The notes below the pieces were generated by a model. That model searched no databases and was not told the DNA's origin. It worked only from the letters and a program-made list of their open reading frames with translations. DNA of 64,000 bases from contig NZ_JAEHOH010000009.1 of NCBI RefSeq assembly GCF_016522505.1, positions 62,001 through 126,000 of the forward strand, given 5' to 3'. Below, piece by piece: positions 8,338-17,789 of the stretch. Each line of letters starts with the position of its first letter. Position 1 is the stretch's first letter. The translations under genes and the position numbers were made by a program. The stretch is from Leucobacter chromiisoli. Its GTDB lineage: Bacteria; Actinomycetota; Actinomycetes; Actinomycetales; Microbacteriaceae.

Positions 8338-9300
8338 CTAGGCGGACGCTGCGGCGGTGCTCAGCCGCTCGATCTCGGCCGGCGTCAACTCGAGTTCGAG
8401 CGAGGCGAGCAGCGCGCTCAGCTGCGACGTCGTGCGAGCGCTCGCGATCGGCGCCGCGATCGTGGGCTGCTGACGCAGCCACGCGAGCGACACCGACGCG
8501 AGCTCCACGTCGTGCGCACCGGCGACCTCGTCGAGTGCGGCAAGCACGGCGCGTCCGCGGTCGTCGAGGTAGGAGGAGGCGTCCTCGGCGCGTGGGCTCG
8601 CGTTCGCGGCGCTCGCGTCCGAGGCATCGCGGTACTTTCCCGCGAGGAAGCCCTTCGCCAGCGAGAAGTACGGGAACACCGCGAGATCCTCGCGCTCGGC
8701 GACATCGCGCAGCCCGTTTGTCTCGAAGTCGCGCTCCACCAGGTTGTAGTGGGGCTGAAGCGCGATGGGGAGGTGGTGACCGCCCGCACGGCCGATGCGG
8801 AACCACTCGTCGATCCGCTCGGCCGTGTAGTTCGAGACGGCGATCGCGAGGACCTTGCCCTCGTCGACGAGCTCGGAGAAGGAGACCACGGTCTCCTCGA
8901 GCGGTGTCTCGGCATCGTCGAAGTGCGCGTAGTAGAGGTCGATCCGGTCGGTCTGCAGACGCTGCAGCGATGCCTCGGCGGCGGCCTTCACATTCGCACC
9001 GGAGAGCCCCGAGAACTGCGGGTGCGTCGAGACCTTCGTCGCGATCGTCACTCGATCCCGGCCTCCCCGCGCTGCGAGCCACTCGCCGATGATCGTCTCC
9101 GATTCGCCCCCTCCGTTGCCGGGCGCCCAGCGCGAGTAGCCGTCGGCGGTGTCGAGGAAGTCGCCTCCGCCGGCGACGAACGCGTCGAGCACCCTGAACG
9201 ACTCCTCCCGATCGGCGGTCCAGCCGAAGACATTGCCTCCGAGGGCGAGAGGGGTGATCTCGATGTCCGAAGCGCCGTTCTGCGCGTGAGTGGTGCTCAT
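8338..9300 (-). CDS. Aldo/keto reductase
   Basis: NADPH-dependent reductase with the TIM-barrel AKR fold. Seen in order: FLDTADGYSRW (the active-site Asp and Tyr), VTIATKV with the catalytic Lys, DLYYAHFDDAETPLEE (barrel His), and a C-terminal coenzyme-binding stretch PIASARTTSQLSALL. Length 320 is normal. The start at 9300 is supported by AAGGGAA just upstream and gives the family-typical short N-terminus. It stands alone between the glycerate kinase (convergent) and a 213-base gap that presumably carries its promoter. Confidence 0.9.
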   Translation of the reverse strand: MSTTHAQNGASDIEITPLALGGNVFGWTADREESFRVLDAFVAGGGDFLDTADGYSRWAPGNGGGESETIIGEWLAARGGRDRVTIATKVSTHPQFSGLSGANVKAAAEASLQRLQTDRIDLYYAHFDDAETPLEETVVSFSELVDEGKVLAIAVSNYTAERIDEWFRIGRAGGHHLPIALQPHYNLVERDFETNGLRDVAEREDLAVFPYFSLAKGFLAGKYRDASDASAANASPRAEDASSYLDDRGRAVLAALDEVAGAHDVELASVSLAWLRQQPTIAAPIASARTTSQLSALLASLELELTPAEIERLSTAAASA

Positions 9301-9513
9301 GCGATTCCCTTCATCATGCGTCTGGGTGCCGTGTGCACGGTCCAGTTCGACGCTATCAGCGCGCAAGCTGCGAAGGCCCTCAGATGACGAAGCGGGTCGG
9401 CTGTCTCCCGGCCCACTCGCTCGGGCAGGCAGGGATGGAGCCGATCCGTGCCCCGGTCGGCTGTCTTTCTCCGGTTCCTTCCACGCAGTGCTCCTCGACG
9501 GGAACCGTTTGGA

Positions 9514-10227
9514 TCATCGGGATTCGCGGGTTCCTCGGAGATTGTCGGTGAGTACGGCGTCGTACTCGGCAGTGCGCCGGAGAAACTGCTCGCTCCGAAA
9601 CCGCATGAGCCAGGTCCTCCGAGCGGCTGAGAGGAACGCGGGATCTGCCGCGGCCAGGTCCCTGAGAAGGGAATCGAGGTCGTGCTCGAATCCTCCCGGG
9701 GCCAGCACCGTGCTGATGAGCCCGAGCTGGAGGGCCTGTTGCGCCGTGACCCGTTCCTCGGTGAGGGCCAGCCAATGCGCCTGTCGCGGAGGCACTGTCT
9801 CTTCCAGATAGGCGAGCACCCGCCCGGGATACAGACCGAGGCGACGCTCGGGTAGCCAGAACGTCGCCTGCTCCCCCGCGACGGCGAGAGGACTGAGCGC
9901 GGCGAACATGAGGGCCCCGGCGAGCGCGGGGCCCTCGAAGACCGAGACGACGAACAGCTCCGTGCGCAGGAGAGTGTCGGCGATGACAAGCTCGGGGGAG
10001 TCTGAATCGAGGCGGATCGGTTCGCTGAGGTCGACGCCGGAGCTGAAGACGGGGATGGCCGAGCGGAGAACGAGGATGCGCGCTCCCCGATCCTCCGCCT
10101 CGTGCAGCGCACCGGCGATGGTGTGGGAAAAATCGGAGTCGAGGGCGTTGCGCTTCGCGGTGCGACGGAGAGTGACTGTCGCGATGGGGCCGTCTATGGA
10201 GAGGCGGATGTCGTCCTTGTGGCTCAT
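9514..10227 (-). CDS. Enoyl-CoA hydratase/isomerase family protein
   Basis: Short crotonase-family protein (237 residues). The substrate/oxyanion block is recognisable as VFSSGVDLSEP (about residue 59), and a second as ALMFAALSPLAVAGEQATFWLPERRLGLYPG. The Glu in LPER corresponds to the one retained in hydratases, while the first catalytic Glu position holds a hydrophobic residue, so the reaction is probably not classical hydration. Its ATG overlaps the stop of the upstream CoA ligase (ATGA at 10224-10227). It is the third gene of an ECH-ligase-ECH operon. Isomerase, lyase or thioester hydrolase activities are all possible. Confidence 0.82.
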   Translation of the reverse strand: MSHKDDIRLSIDGPIATVTLRRTAKRNALDSDFSHTIAGALHEAEDRGARILVLRSAIPVFSSGVDLSEPIRLDSDSPELVIADTLLRTELFVVSVFEGPALAGALMFAALSPLAVAGEQATFWLPERRLGLYPGRVLAYLEETVPPRQAHWLALTEERVTAQQALQLGLISTVLAPGGFEHDLDSLLRDLAAADPAFLSAARRTWLMRFRSEQFLRRTAEYDAVLTDNLRGTRESR

Positions 10228-11873
10228 CCGGGTGTCTCCGTCGCCGATCGATCGAGACGGTCGATGAGCTCCTGCCGCACGCGTCTGCGGTCGACCTTCC
10301 CGGAGTCGAGCATCGGGATGGTGTCCACCGCCTGCACGGTTCTCGGTGCCTTGAAGCCGGCCAGCTCACGGCGGCAGCGCGTGGCGATGCGGGTGATCGC
10401 AGCGCGCTGGTCGTCGGCGCCCTCGCGTGTGAGCTGGACCACGGCTGCCGGGATCTCGCCGAGGCGACGGTCGGGGATGCCGACGACGATCGCTTCCTCG
10501 ATGAGGGGGTCGTCGCGCAGGAAGGACTCCACCTCGGCGACCGATACATTCTCGCCACCCGGTTTCAGACGGTCGTCGATGCGACCGGCGTAGCGGAGCA
10601 CGTCGCCGTCGAAGCGCACGAGATCGCCGGTGCGCAGGCCTTCGGGGCCGAGCGGTGGCGATCCGAGATAACCGCGCATGACCATCGGCCCGCTGAGCCA
10701 GAGTTCTCCGATCTCTCCTGGCGCCACAGGGACATCCGTCTCGGGGTCCAGGACGCGGACCCGTGTTCCCGGCGTCGGGTGGCCGAGAGTGCCGAGGCGG
10801 ACGGGCTCGGGGTCGGTCCGGACCGTGCAGGCGATCGTACCCGCCTCGCTGGATCCGAACATATTGACCAGTTCGCTCACGCCGAGTGTGTCCTGGATCT
10901 CCTGGAGCGAACCATGATCGCCGCTGGCCCACCCCCGCCGGAGGGAGGGGAGAGGGCGAGGCGCGGTGCGATAGGCGTCGAGCAGCATCCTCCACAGTGC
11001 ACCGTGGCCCTGGAAGGCCGTGCATCCGCGTTCGATCTCCTGCAGCGCTGCCGCGGCGTCGAAGCGGCGAGGGATCACCATCGTGCAACCGCTGGTGATT
11101 GCGGCCAGGCATGTCGAGATCGTGCCGCCGATGTGGAAGAACGGCAGCGGGGAATACATCCGATCGTCGGGTCCGATGCCCAGGCATTCCGCTCCGTAGT
11201 GCGCAGCGGCGAGCGAGCCCGACTGTGTGATCAGTACGCCCTTCGGAGTCGACGTGCTCCCCGAGGTGAACTGGATGAGCGAAACCTCGTCATGATGCGG
11301 CGCAGGTACGTCGAGATCGCGTTCGCCCGCCGTGAGGTTGCCCAGGCGCGTCCCGAGCGGAGCTGTGACAAGAAGCTCTGCGTTCTCCGGTCCCAGGGCC
11401 TCGCGCAGGAGACCGGCGCTGTCGATGTCGAAGAAACCGGTCGCCGCCAGGACGAGGCGCGGCTGTAATGCGCCGAGCACCTGTGCGAGCTCTCCGGCCC
11501 GCAGGCGTGTGTTCAGTCCGCAGATCCGCGCGCCTATCCGCGCCGCACCGAGCATGGCCACGGGCCAGAGCGGCGATGGCGGTGACCAGACCGCTAAGGA
11601 ATCACCCCGTGCGAGGCCGGCGTTCCGCAGAGCGGATGCGAAGTCAGCCGAGAGCTCGATGAGGTCACCCACGGTCAGTTGTGAATGCTCATCGGGGAAC
11701 TCGTACAGGACGTGGTCTGCGCCGAAGCGTCGTTCAGCATCTGCGAGTGCCTCGGCATATCCCTGTCGCGGCATCGGGCGCAGACCCAGTCGATGCGCCT
11801 GGGTGAGCTCTCCCTCAGCGAACCCGGCACCAGCCGGCTGGTGCCGGGAGAGGGTGGACGCCACGGGATTCAT
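10224..11873 (-). CDS. AMP-forming acyl/aryl-CoA ligase
   Basis: ANL-superfamily CoA ligase. Motifs: FTSGSTSTPKGVL, FGSSEAG, GRIDDRLKPGGENVSVAEVE and a C-terminal PMLDSGKVDRRR containing the candidate catalytic Lys. The start at 11873 is preferred because GAGG lies nine bases upstream. ATGs at 11882 and 11891 are alternatives, the latter overlapping the previous gene's stop. Length about 549. It is flanked by two crotonase-family genes in one transcript, which resembles feruloyl-CoA synthetase plus enoyl-CoA hydratase/lyase modules for aryl-propenoates, but that substrate class is only an inference. Confidence 0.87.
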   Translation of the reverse strand: MNPVASTLSRHQPAGAGFAEGELTQAHRLGLRPMPRQGYAEALADAERRFGADHVLYEFPDEHSQLTVGDLIELSADFASALRNAGLARGDSLAVWSPPSPLWPVAMLGAARIGARICGLNTRLRAGELAQVLGALQPRLVLAATGFFDIDSAGLLREALGPENAELLVTAPLGTRLGNLTAGERDLDVPAPHHDEVSLIQFTSGSTSTPKGVLITQSGSLAAAHYGAECLGIGPDDRMYSPLPFFHIGGTISTCLAAITSGCTMVIPRRFDAAAALQEIERGCTAFQGHGALWRMLLDAYRTAPRPLPSLRRGWASGDHGSLQEIQDTLGVSELVNMFGSSEAGTIACTVRTDPEPVRLGTLGHPTPGTRVRVLDPETDVPVAPGEIGELWLSGPMVMRGYLGSPPLGPEGLRTGDLVRFDGDVLRYAGRIDDRLKPGGENVSVAEVESFLRDDPLIEEAIVVGIPDRRLGEIPAAVVQLTREGADDQRAAITRIATRCRRELAGFKAPRTVQAVDTIPMLDSGKVDRRRVRQELIDRLDRSATETPG

Positions 11874-11884
11874 CCGGGCCATCC

Positions 11885-12703
11885 TCAACATCCCCGGAAG
11901 CGGGGGGCGCGCTTCTCCTGCCACGCGGCGATGCCCTCCTTCGCGTCCTCGGTGTCCTGCAGCAGGCGCACCATGAGGTCCTCCATGCGGATCCCGTCGG
12001 AGAGGGTGGTGTCGTAGGCGCGCAGGGCGAGCTCCTTCGTCGCCTGGGCGGCGAGGGGCGATCGCTCGGCGACGGTCTTCGCGTACGCGATGGCCTGGGC
12101 GCGGACGTCGCCCTCGACGACGTGGGAGACGAGTCCGTGCCGGATGGCGTCCTCGGCCTGCAGGACGTCGCCACCGAGCAGCATCGACAGCGCGACGGCG
12201 TGCGGGATCTGACGCAGGAGGCGCTGAGTCCCGCCGAATGAGGCGAGTACTCCCCACCCGGTCTCTGGCGTCGCGAAGCGGGAGCGCGCGGACGCGAAGC
12301 GGATATCCGTCGCCAGCAGCAGGGTGAGTCCGCCGCCGAAGCACACTCCGTCGACTGCGGCGATCACGGGCTTGCGCAGTTCCAGGCCGCGATCGGGGCG
12401 AAGATCCGCGAACGGTGCGAGCAGCCGCTGAAGATCGACGGGATCCGAGAGATACTCGTCGATGTCCGCGCCGGCGCAGAACGCGCGACCCGCCCCGGTG
12501 AAAACGACGACGCGGACGTCCGCGCGGTCGCTCGCGATGCGCCAGGCCCGTTCAAGACCGTCGAGGAGCTCGAAGGTGAGGGCGTTGAGGCGTTCCGGCC
12601 TGTTCAAAGTGATGATCCCGACCTGATCCTCGATCCGCATGAGTACGGTCGGGGTGCCGAGTTCCAGATGTTCTGCGGTTTCTCGCACGTCTTCGTGTGG
12701 CAT
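11885..12703 (-). CDS. Enoyl-CoA hydratase/isomerase family protein
   Basis: Crotonase-family enzyme of 272 residues. Oxyanion block FCAGADIDEYL and second block CFGGGLTLLLATDIRFASARSRFATPETGWGV are obvious. The Glu of TPE is present, whereas the position of the first hydratase Glu is Thr. It is the first gene of the ECH-ligase-ECH operon. The ATG at 12703 was taken because upstream in-frame sequence is of non-coding character and there is an 82-base gap to the histidine kinase stop that can hold a promoter. Substrate unknown. Confidence 0.87.
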   Translation of the reverse strand: MPHEDVRETAEHLELGTPTVLMRIEDQVGIITLNRPERLNALTFELLDGLERAWRIASDRADVRVVVFTGAGRAFCAGADIDEYLSDPVDLQRLLAPFADLRPDRGLELRKPVIAAVDGVCFGGGLTLLLATDIRFASARSRFATPETGWGVLASFGGTQRLLRQIPHAVALSMLLGGDVLQAEDAIRHGLVSHVVEGDVRAQAIAYAKTVAERSPLAAQATKELALRAYDTTLSDGIRMEDLMVRLLQDTEDAKEGIAAWQEKRAPRFRGC

Positions 12704-12785
12704 GGTTCCACACTCGATGCCGCGCCGCGATACGGCAACTGGCATTAGTGACAGCAGACGGCGGCACGGCCGATTGCGCGATCGG

Positions 12786-14690
12786 TCAGCCGGGCCCCAC
12801 TGGTAGCCGGAGGGACGCACGGGTGCCGCCCGTGGTGAGGCTCTCGACGGTGAGCTCACCGCCTTGCGCCTCTGCACGCCGGTGCATGGCGCGCAGGCCG
12901 TGCTTCATCGTCTCAGGCCTGCGCGCCCGCTCGGACGTTCTCTTCCCGCCATCGAGCTCGCTGAGGCCGACTCCATCGTCCACGACGACGAGCTCGACGG
13001 ACCGTCCGTCGTCGACGACGCGCACGGTGATCCGGACCCTGCTCGCGTCCGAGTGCTTGGCCGCGTTCACCAGACATTCGCGAGCGGCTCTCAGCAGTTC
13101 AGCGCCGGTCGGGTCCGAGACGCCGTCGACCGCCTGCTCGATGACGGACTCGATCGCCAGCCCCCACTGCTCGCGGACGGAGGCGAGTGTGCCTTCGATC
13201 TGCCGGGAGAGAGGATCGGGAGGTGCCTCGAGCAGGAAGATCGCGTCTCGCAGTGCCGCCTCGGCCGTGCGGACGAGTTCGATCGCCCGGGGTACTTCCG
13301 GCTCCGGTTCGGCGGTGAGGGCGAGTTGCGCGGCGAACAGCAGCTGCGAGACGTCGTCGTGCAGGTCATCGGCTATACGCTGGCGTTCGCGGTGCTGGGC
13401 GAGCTCCTCCTCTTGGCGGCGTGTCTGCTGCAGTGATGCCGCCTCACTCAGCACCTGGGCGAGGTCCGCCAACAGTGCGCGCTCGCTCCGTCCGAATCCG
13501 TTCGAGGCTCTCTCCGCGCGCAGGACCAGGTTCCCGGCGTTGCCGCCGCAGGGCAGCTCCATCAGCGAGCCGAGCGGTCCGCGGGACGGAATCTCCATTC
13601 TGCTGCCGGACGAGGAGGCCGCTCGACCCCGATGCACGGCGAGGTGATCGGCGGCCAGGAGGCGACGGGTCTCGTCCACGATCCCTGTGATCCGCGTCTC
13701 GTCCGGCGGGGAGGCGAGTGCCGCGATGCGGAGTGCGGCGACGATACCGTCTGCCTCATACGCGAATCGCCGACGCTCGGAGAGCCGTGTCAGCTCGACG
13801 GCGAGCGAGAGACGGGGGAGGACGGGGAGTACGACGCCCATGTCGTCCGCGTCGAAGCCGTTCTCCTTGTTGACGATCATCAGCACGCCGATCGAGCGGG
13901 CAGCGACAACGAGCGGGAGGGCCAGCATGCTCCGGATTCCGAATGCCTGCGGATAGTTCTGGAGGACGGCGGGATCGCCGATGACATGATTGCTGGCGAA
14001 CGGCTGCTGCAGTTCGAACACGCGCGCAGCGTTGCTGTGCAGGTCGCCGGGGTCGATGGGGAAGCGGCGGGTGACGGATGCCGGGAGCCCGAAGGAGCCG
14101 TCTGCGGTGATCAGCAGCCCGGTGTCGTCGTCCGCGACGGAGAGCCCCACGCCGACTTCTCCCAGCTTCGCGGACAGAGCGACGGTCATCGCTTCGATGA
14201 GGGTCGTGAACGAGTCGGTCGACAACACGAGGGCGTCGAGGTCAGTGAGGTCCGGCGCCGCGGTGGGGGCTTGTCGATACTCGAGCGCCGATTCGCAGAC
14301 GCGTGCGAGTGCGCTGAGAAGCGGGGGGTCGGGATGCCGGGGCTCCGCCGCCAGGACCACGAGGAGCCCGATCACCTGGTCGTCTCTGGTCACCGGAACC
14401 CGCGATGATGAGGTGAAGCCGAACTCGGTAAGGCGCTGGCGGAAGGAGCCGTCTGCGCTGCCCTGCGCGCCGCCCCCGCCCGCGCCGGTGTCGCGGGCGG
14501 GGAGGATGAGACGTGCGAGGTCGTTCGCGCGCGACTTGCTGATGCCGTGCGAGCCGACGGCCGGATCTCCGCTCTCTCCCCAGACGGTGAGGATTGCGGC
14601 GTCGAAGCGGGTCACGGTGGCCACCGTGACGCAGAGCCGTTCGAGCAGCCGCCGGTCGACGTGCCCTGTTCTCGGGTTCGTGCGGTTCAT
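12786..14690 (-). CDS. Multi-GAF sensor histidine kinase (NarL/HisKA_3 type)
   Basis: Cytoplasmic-looking sensor kinase with no obvious membrane segment. Residues 1-135, about 150-300 and about 310-420 look like GAF domains (for example MLALPLVVAARSIGVLMIVNKENGF). They are followed by a HisKA_3 dimerisation helix RERQRIADDLHDDVSQ with phospho-acceptor His444. An HATPase domain follows, with N-box ECLVNAAKHSDASRV, a DDGVGL box and KHGLRAMHRRAEAQGG. Its ATG overlaps the response-regulator stop by four bases, so the pair is co-translated. The GAF modules suggest sensing of a small soluble molecule. Because the genes sit in a catabolic operon, the pathway substrate or its CoA derivative is a reasonable guess. 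Confidence 0.88.
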   Translation of the reverse strand: MNRTNPRTGHVDRRLLERLCVTVATVTRFDAAILTVWGESGDPAVGSHGISKSRANDLARLILPARDTGAGGGGAQGSADGSFRQRLTEFGFTSSSRVPVTRDDQVIGLLVVLAAEPRHPDPPLLSALARVCESALEYRQAPTAAPDLTDLDALVLSTDSFTTLIEAMTVALSAKLGEVGVGLSVADDDTGLLITADGSFGLPASVTRRFPIDPGDLHSNAARVFELQQPFASNHVIGDPAVLQNYPQAFGIRSMLALPLVVAARSIGVLMIVNKENGFDADDMGVVLPVLPRLSLAVELTRLSERRRFAYEADGIVAALRIAALASPPDETRITGIVDETRRLLAADHLAVHRGRAASSSGSRMEIPSRGPLGSLMELPCGGNAGNLVLRAERASNGFGRSERALLADLAQVLSEAASLQQTRRQEEELAQHRERQRIADDLHDDVSQLLFAAQLALTAEPEPEVPRAIELVRTAEAALRDAIFLLEAPPDPLSRQIEGTLASVREQWGLAIESVIEQAVDGVSDPTGAELLRAARECLVNAAKHSDASRVRITVRVVDDGRSVELVVVDDGVGLSELDGGKRTSERARRPETMKHGLRAMHRRAEAQGGELTVESLTTGGTRASLRLPVGPG

Positions 14691-15328
14691 GGCGAATCGG
14701 GGGTGATGAGCTCGCGGCGGATGGCTTCGGCGATGACCTGCGTCTTCGATCGCGCCCCCAGGAGCTCCTTGGCCCGTTGCATGTGAAAGCGGACGGTCGA
14801 TTCGCTGATGTGGAGGGTGTGTGCGACCTCCTTGTCCGTCGCGCCCTGGGCAGCGAGGGAGAGGACGCGTTCTTGCTGAGGGGTCAGTTGCGGTGAGAGC
14901 GGGGTGCCCCCGCGGAGGCGCTGCACCAGATCGGCGGGAGACTCCTCGCGGATATGCCCTTGCAGTACTCCGGTGAGCGCCGTGCGCAGCTCCTCGCTGC
15001 CCGCCGACTTGGCGACATAGACGTCGGCGCCTGCTTCGTACGAGGCCCGGACGCTCCGCTCGCTCAGGTGGGTGCTCAGCACGACGATCCGGAGCTCTGG
15101 ATGCTCCTTCCGCAGGCTGGCGATGAGATCGTGCCCTGACATACCTGGCAGACGCAGATCGACGATGACTGCTGCCGGCCGTTCGCGGTGGACGGACTCC
15201 AGCGCCTCCTCTCCGGTGGCCACGCCGATGACGCGGCGCTCGTCCGAGGAGAGCGTCGCGATCAGGCCGTCGCGCACCACCTCGTGATCGTCGACGATGA
15301 GGATGAGGGTCGGAGCCGTGGGGTCCAT
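14687..15328 (-). CDS. NarL/FixJ-type response regulator
   Basis: Two-domain regulator of 213 residues. The receiver domain has an acidic pair IVDDHE and phospho-acceptor Asp57 in VIVDLRLPG. A C-terminal LuxR helix-turn-helix (LTPQQERVLSLAAQGATDKEV and SESTVRFHMQRAKELL) follows from about residue 148. The start at 15328 gives a normal receiver start. It follows the lyase gene by 13 bases and overlaps the cognate kinase gene, so regulator and sensor are transcribed together with the CoA ligase and lyase they presumably control. Confidence 0.9.
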   Translation of the reverse strand: MDPTAPTLILIVDDHEVVRDGLIATLSSDERRVIGVATGEEALESVHRERPAAVIVDLRLPGMSGHDLIASLRKEHPELRIVVLSTHLSERSVRASYEAGADVYVAKSAGSEELRTALTGVLQGHIREESPADLVQRLRGGTPLSPQLTPQQERVLSLAAQGATDKEVAHTLHISESTVRFHMQRAKELLGARSKTQVIAEAIRRELITPDSP

Positions 15329-15341
15329 GTCGCCAATTCCA

Positions 15342-16100
15342 TCATCCTGTCGACGGTGCGCGGTAGGGCGCCGCGGCCTCCGCCGCAGCCCAGAGCGCGG
15401 CGGCGGTAGGGCGGGACGTCTCATCCCAGAGGTGGCCGACGAGACCGGCCGTGCGCGCGACGAGTGCGATGCCGCGCAGGATCTGCCATGGCAGGCCGAT
15501 AGCCGAGAGCAGCGCAGCGCCGGCGCCGTCGACGTTGACCGGGAGCGCCCGCCCAGACGCTTCCTCGGCTGCCTCCCGAAGCATGTCGAGGCGGTCCCGG
15601 GTGAGAGAAGGCAATTCGGTCTCATCCGCGAGTGCGTACAGTGCACGTGTCCGTGGATCGCCGTCCTTGTGGGTGGGGTGCCCGAGGCCGGGAATCCGGA
15701 AGCCCGCCGCTCGCATATCGGTCACCACCGTTCTCGCATGTGCCTGCGGATCTGCCTCTTCCGGCCACTCCTGCAGGATGCGGCCGCAGCCGTCGAGGGC
15801 GCCGAGGAAGTGATCGCCCGCTCCCAGGAGGCCGGCGGCGACCGCGCCCTGCAGGGCGCCGGGGGCGCCGAGGTCGGTCAGGCGGGCCACGACCGCGGTG
15901 GGCGTAAGGCCGTGCTCCGTGAGAGCGACGAGCACCGCATCCAGGATCCGGCGTTCCTGTTCACCGGGCAGCTGCGCCTGGATTTCAAGAGCGACCATGT
16001 CGGTGAAGGTGATCCGGCCGATCAGCTCGTGCGAGAGGTCGCGGCCGCGAACTGCGACGGCGTCCGAGGTGGCCTCGCCCATAGTTTGGTGTGTGGTCAT
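15342..16100 (-). CDS. Citryl-CoA lyase-like protein (citrate synthase fold)
   Basis: Small citrate-synthase-like protein of 252 residues, lacking the long N-terminal half of true synthases. GLGHPTHKDGDPR keeps the His-Asp-Pro-Arg block of citrate synthase (its second catalytic His), and NVDGAGAALLSAIGLP keeps the Asp region. The first catalytic His is replaced in GALQGAVAAGLLG, as in citryl-CoA lyase relatives. Expected activity is carbon-carbon cleavage (or formation) of a citryl-CoA-like thioester. The start codon overlaps the ligase stop by one base (TGATG). The ligase-lyase pairing suggests activation of a carboxylate followed by splitting into acetyl-CoA and a keto acid, which is inference. 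Confidence 0.8.
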   Translation of the reverse strand: MTTHQTMGEATSDAVAVRGRDLSHELIGRITFTDMVALEIQAQLPGEQERRILDAVLVALTEHGLTPTAVVARLTDLGAPGALQGAVAAGLLGAGDHFLGALDGCGRILQEWPEEADPQAHARTVVTDMRAAGFRIPGLGHPTHKDGDPRTRALYALADETELPSLTRDRLDMLREAAEEASGRALPVNVDGAGAALLSAIGLPWQILRGIALVARTAGLVGHLWDETSRPTAAALWAAAEAAAPYRAPSTG

Positions 16101-17707
16101 CAGATGCTCTCCTGTGCGAATAGGGACCCCGTCGGGGCGCGGTCGGGACGGCTCCAGGCGACGGCGAGGTCGGAACGACGGAGCTCTTCCTTCTTCACCC
16201 TCGCGGTGTGGGTCTTTGGAAGCTCCTCGACGAGGCAGATGCGTGATGGGCGCATGAAGCGCGGCAGTCTCTCGTCCAGGTCCTCGGCGATCTTGGCAGC
16301 ATCCGCAGAAGGCTCACCGACGATGAAGAGGACGACGTCTCGGTCGCCATGGGTGTTCGGGATGCCGACCGCGGCGCACTCGCGCACCAGCGGATGTTCG
16401 GCCACGATCGATTCGAGCTCGACGGAGGATATGTTCTCTCCTCCGCGGCGGATCGTGTCCTTCAAGCGGTCGACGAAGTAGAACCACCCGTCCCCGTCGC
16501 ATCGGGCGGCGTCGCCCGTGTGGAACCAGAGGTCGCTCCACGTCTCGACGGTGGCGGCCGGCGCACGCCAGTATCCGGCCATGATCTCGTGGGGGGCGGA
16601 CATCCGCAGGACGAGCTCGCCGACCCCGCCCACCGGGACCTCGTGTCCGAACTCGTCGACGATACGCGCGTCGACGCCTTCGCGTGCCCGTCCACAGCTT
16701 CCCTGCGGCGCATCGCTCCAGCCGGTGGCGATGGGCGAGGCGACCTCCGTCATGTTGAACAGGGTGCTCACACGGACGCCGAAGCGCTCCTGGAATGCGG
16801 CGGTGTCCGCCGGCAGCGGAGCCGCGCAGACGTTGCGCAGTGTGTGGTCGCCGTCCGAGGTGGTCGGCGGCTGTTGAACGAGGTACGAGACGGTGGAGGC
16901 GACGAGCATCGTCGAGGTGACCCCGTACTCGCGGATATCGTTCCAGAACTGCGAACTGCTGAACCCGTCGCGGATGATCAATTGACCGTTCAGGAGTGCG
17001 CTGGAGTAGACGCCGACTTTTCCTGAGACGTGATACATCGCCCACGGGCTGTACCAGACATCGCCCTGCCGTCCGTCGACCGGCATGAGCCACCGGGCCG
17101 TCGCGTACTCCTGGGCCCAGGGGACGAGGACGCCCTTCGAACGTCCACTGGTGCCCGACGTGTAGACGATGGTGGCGATCTCGTGAGGGAGCGGGTCGCG
17201 GTCGTCGACGGCGACTTCGGCCCCGAAGTCCGCGCGGCTGAATCCCGTGCGAGCATCGGAGGACTCGGATGCTCCGTCGACGAGGTAGACCGGCGGTGCT
17301 GCAGGCGAACCGTGCAACGCGTCTCGGAGAACGACGGAGAACCTCGGTGAGGCGATGATGCACCGCGGGTCTGCATCTGAGAGGACGTAGCTGAGGAGCG
17401 AGCCTCTCAATGCGGTATTGACGGGTGTCTCGATCGCACCGATCCGAGCCGCAGCCATCCAGACGGCGGTGGCATCGGACGAGGGTGGAAGGAGCGTGAC
17501 GAGCCGATCGCCGCGCTCGACTCCTGCGGCGGTGAGCGCGCGCATCCACTCCTGCACTCTCGTCTCGAGCCCGAGATAGGTGACGTCGTCGCCGTCGACG
17601 GTTCGGATGAAGACGTGATCGGGCTGTTCGAGCGCCCGTCTTCTGAGGAGCGTCGGCAGGGTCAGGGAGATATCGGTGTCGAGCCGGTCGGGGAGGAGCA
17701 ACGTCAT
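16100..17707 (-). CDS. AMP-forming acyl-CoA ligase
   Basis: ANL-superfamily ligase of 535 residues. Motifs: YTSGTSGRSKGVL (about 195), NMTEVAS (about 340), DRLKDTIRRGGENISSVELE (about 430), and PKTHTARVKKEEL near the C-terminus. The ATG at 17707 has GAAGG upstream. It is the first gene of an operon running through the citryl-CoA-lyase-like gene, the response regulator and the histidine kinase. Related sequences are often annotated as carnitine-CoA ligases. The downstream lyase argues for a hydroxy-di- or tricarboxylate substrate, but nothing in the sequence proves it. Confidence 0.87.
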   Translation of the reverse strand: MTLLLPDRLDTDISLTLPTLLRRRALEQPDHVFIRTVDGDDVTYLGLETRVQEWMRALTAAGVERGDRLVTLLPPSSDATAVWMAAARIGAIETPVNTALRGSLLSYVLSDADPRCIIASPRFSVVLRDALHGSPAAPPVYLVDGASESSDARTGFSRADFGAEVAVDDRDPLPHEIATIVYTSGTSGRSKGVLVPWAQEYATARWLMPVDGRQGDVWYSPWAMYHVSGKVGVYSSALLNGQLIIRDGFSSSQFWNDIREYGVTSTMLVASTVSYLVQQPPTTSDGDHTLRNVCAAPLPADTAAFQERFGVRVSTLFNMTEVASPIATGWSDAPQGSCGRAREGVDARIVDEFGHEVPVGGVGELVLRMSAPHEIMAGYWRAPAATVETWSDLWFHTGDAARCDGDGWFYFVDRLKDTIRRGGENISSVELESIVAEHPLVRECAAVGIPNTHGDRDVVLFIVGEPSADAAKIAEDLDERLPRFMRPSRICLVEELPKTHTARVKKEELRRSDLAVAWSRPDRAPTGSLFAQESI

Positions 17708-17789
17708 TCGAGGCCTTCTCGTGTCTACGGTTGTTTGTCCGGGTCGTGCGTCGGGATGATGGGAATGGATCGACGCGGGGAAGCCTTCG

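Noticed and set aside
10224-12344. Longer version of the CoA ligase with a 157-residue N-terminal extension
   Set aside because: The extension lies inside the preceding enoyl-CoA hydratase gene in another frame and reads as low-complexity Arg/Pro sequence; a good ribosome site supports the start at 11873.
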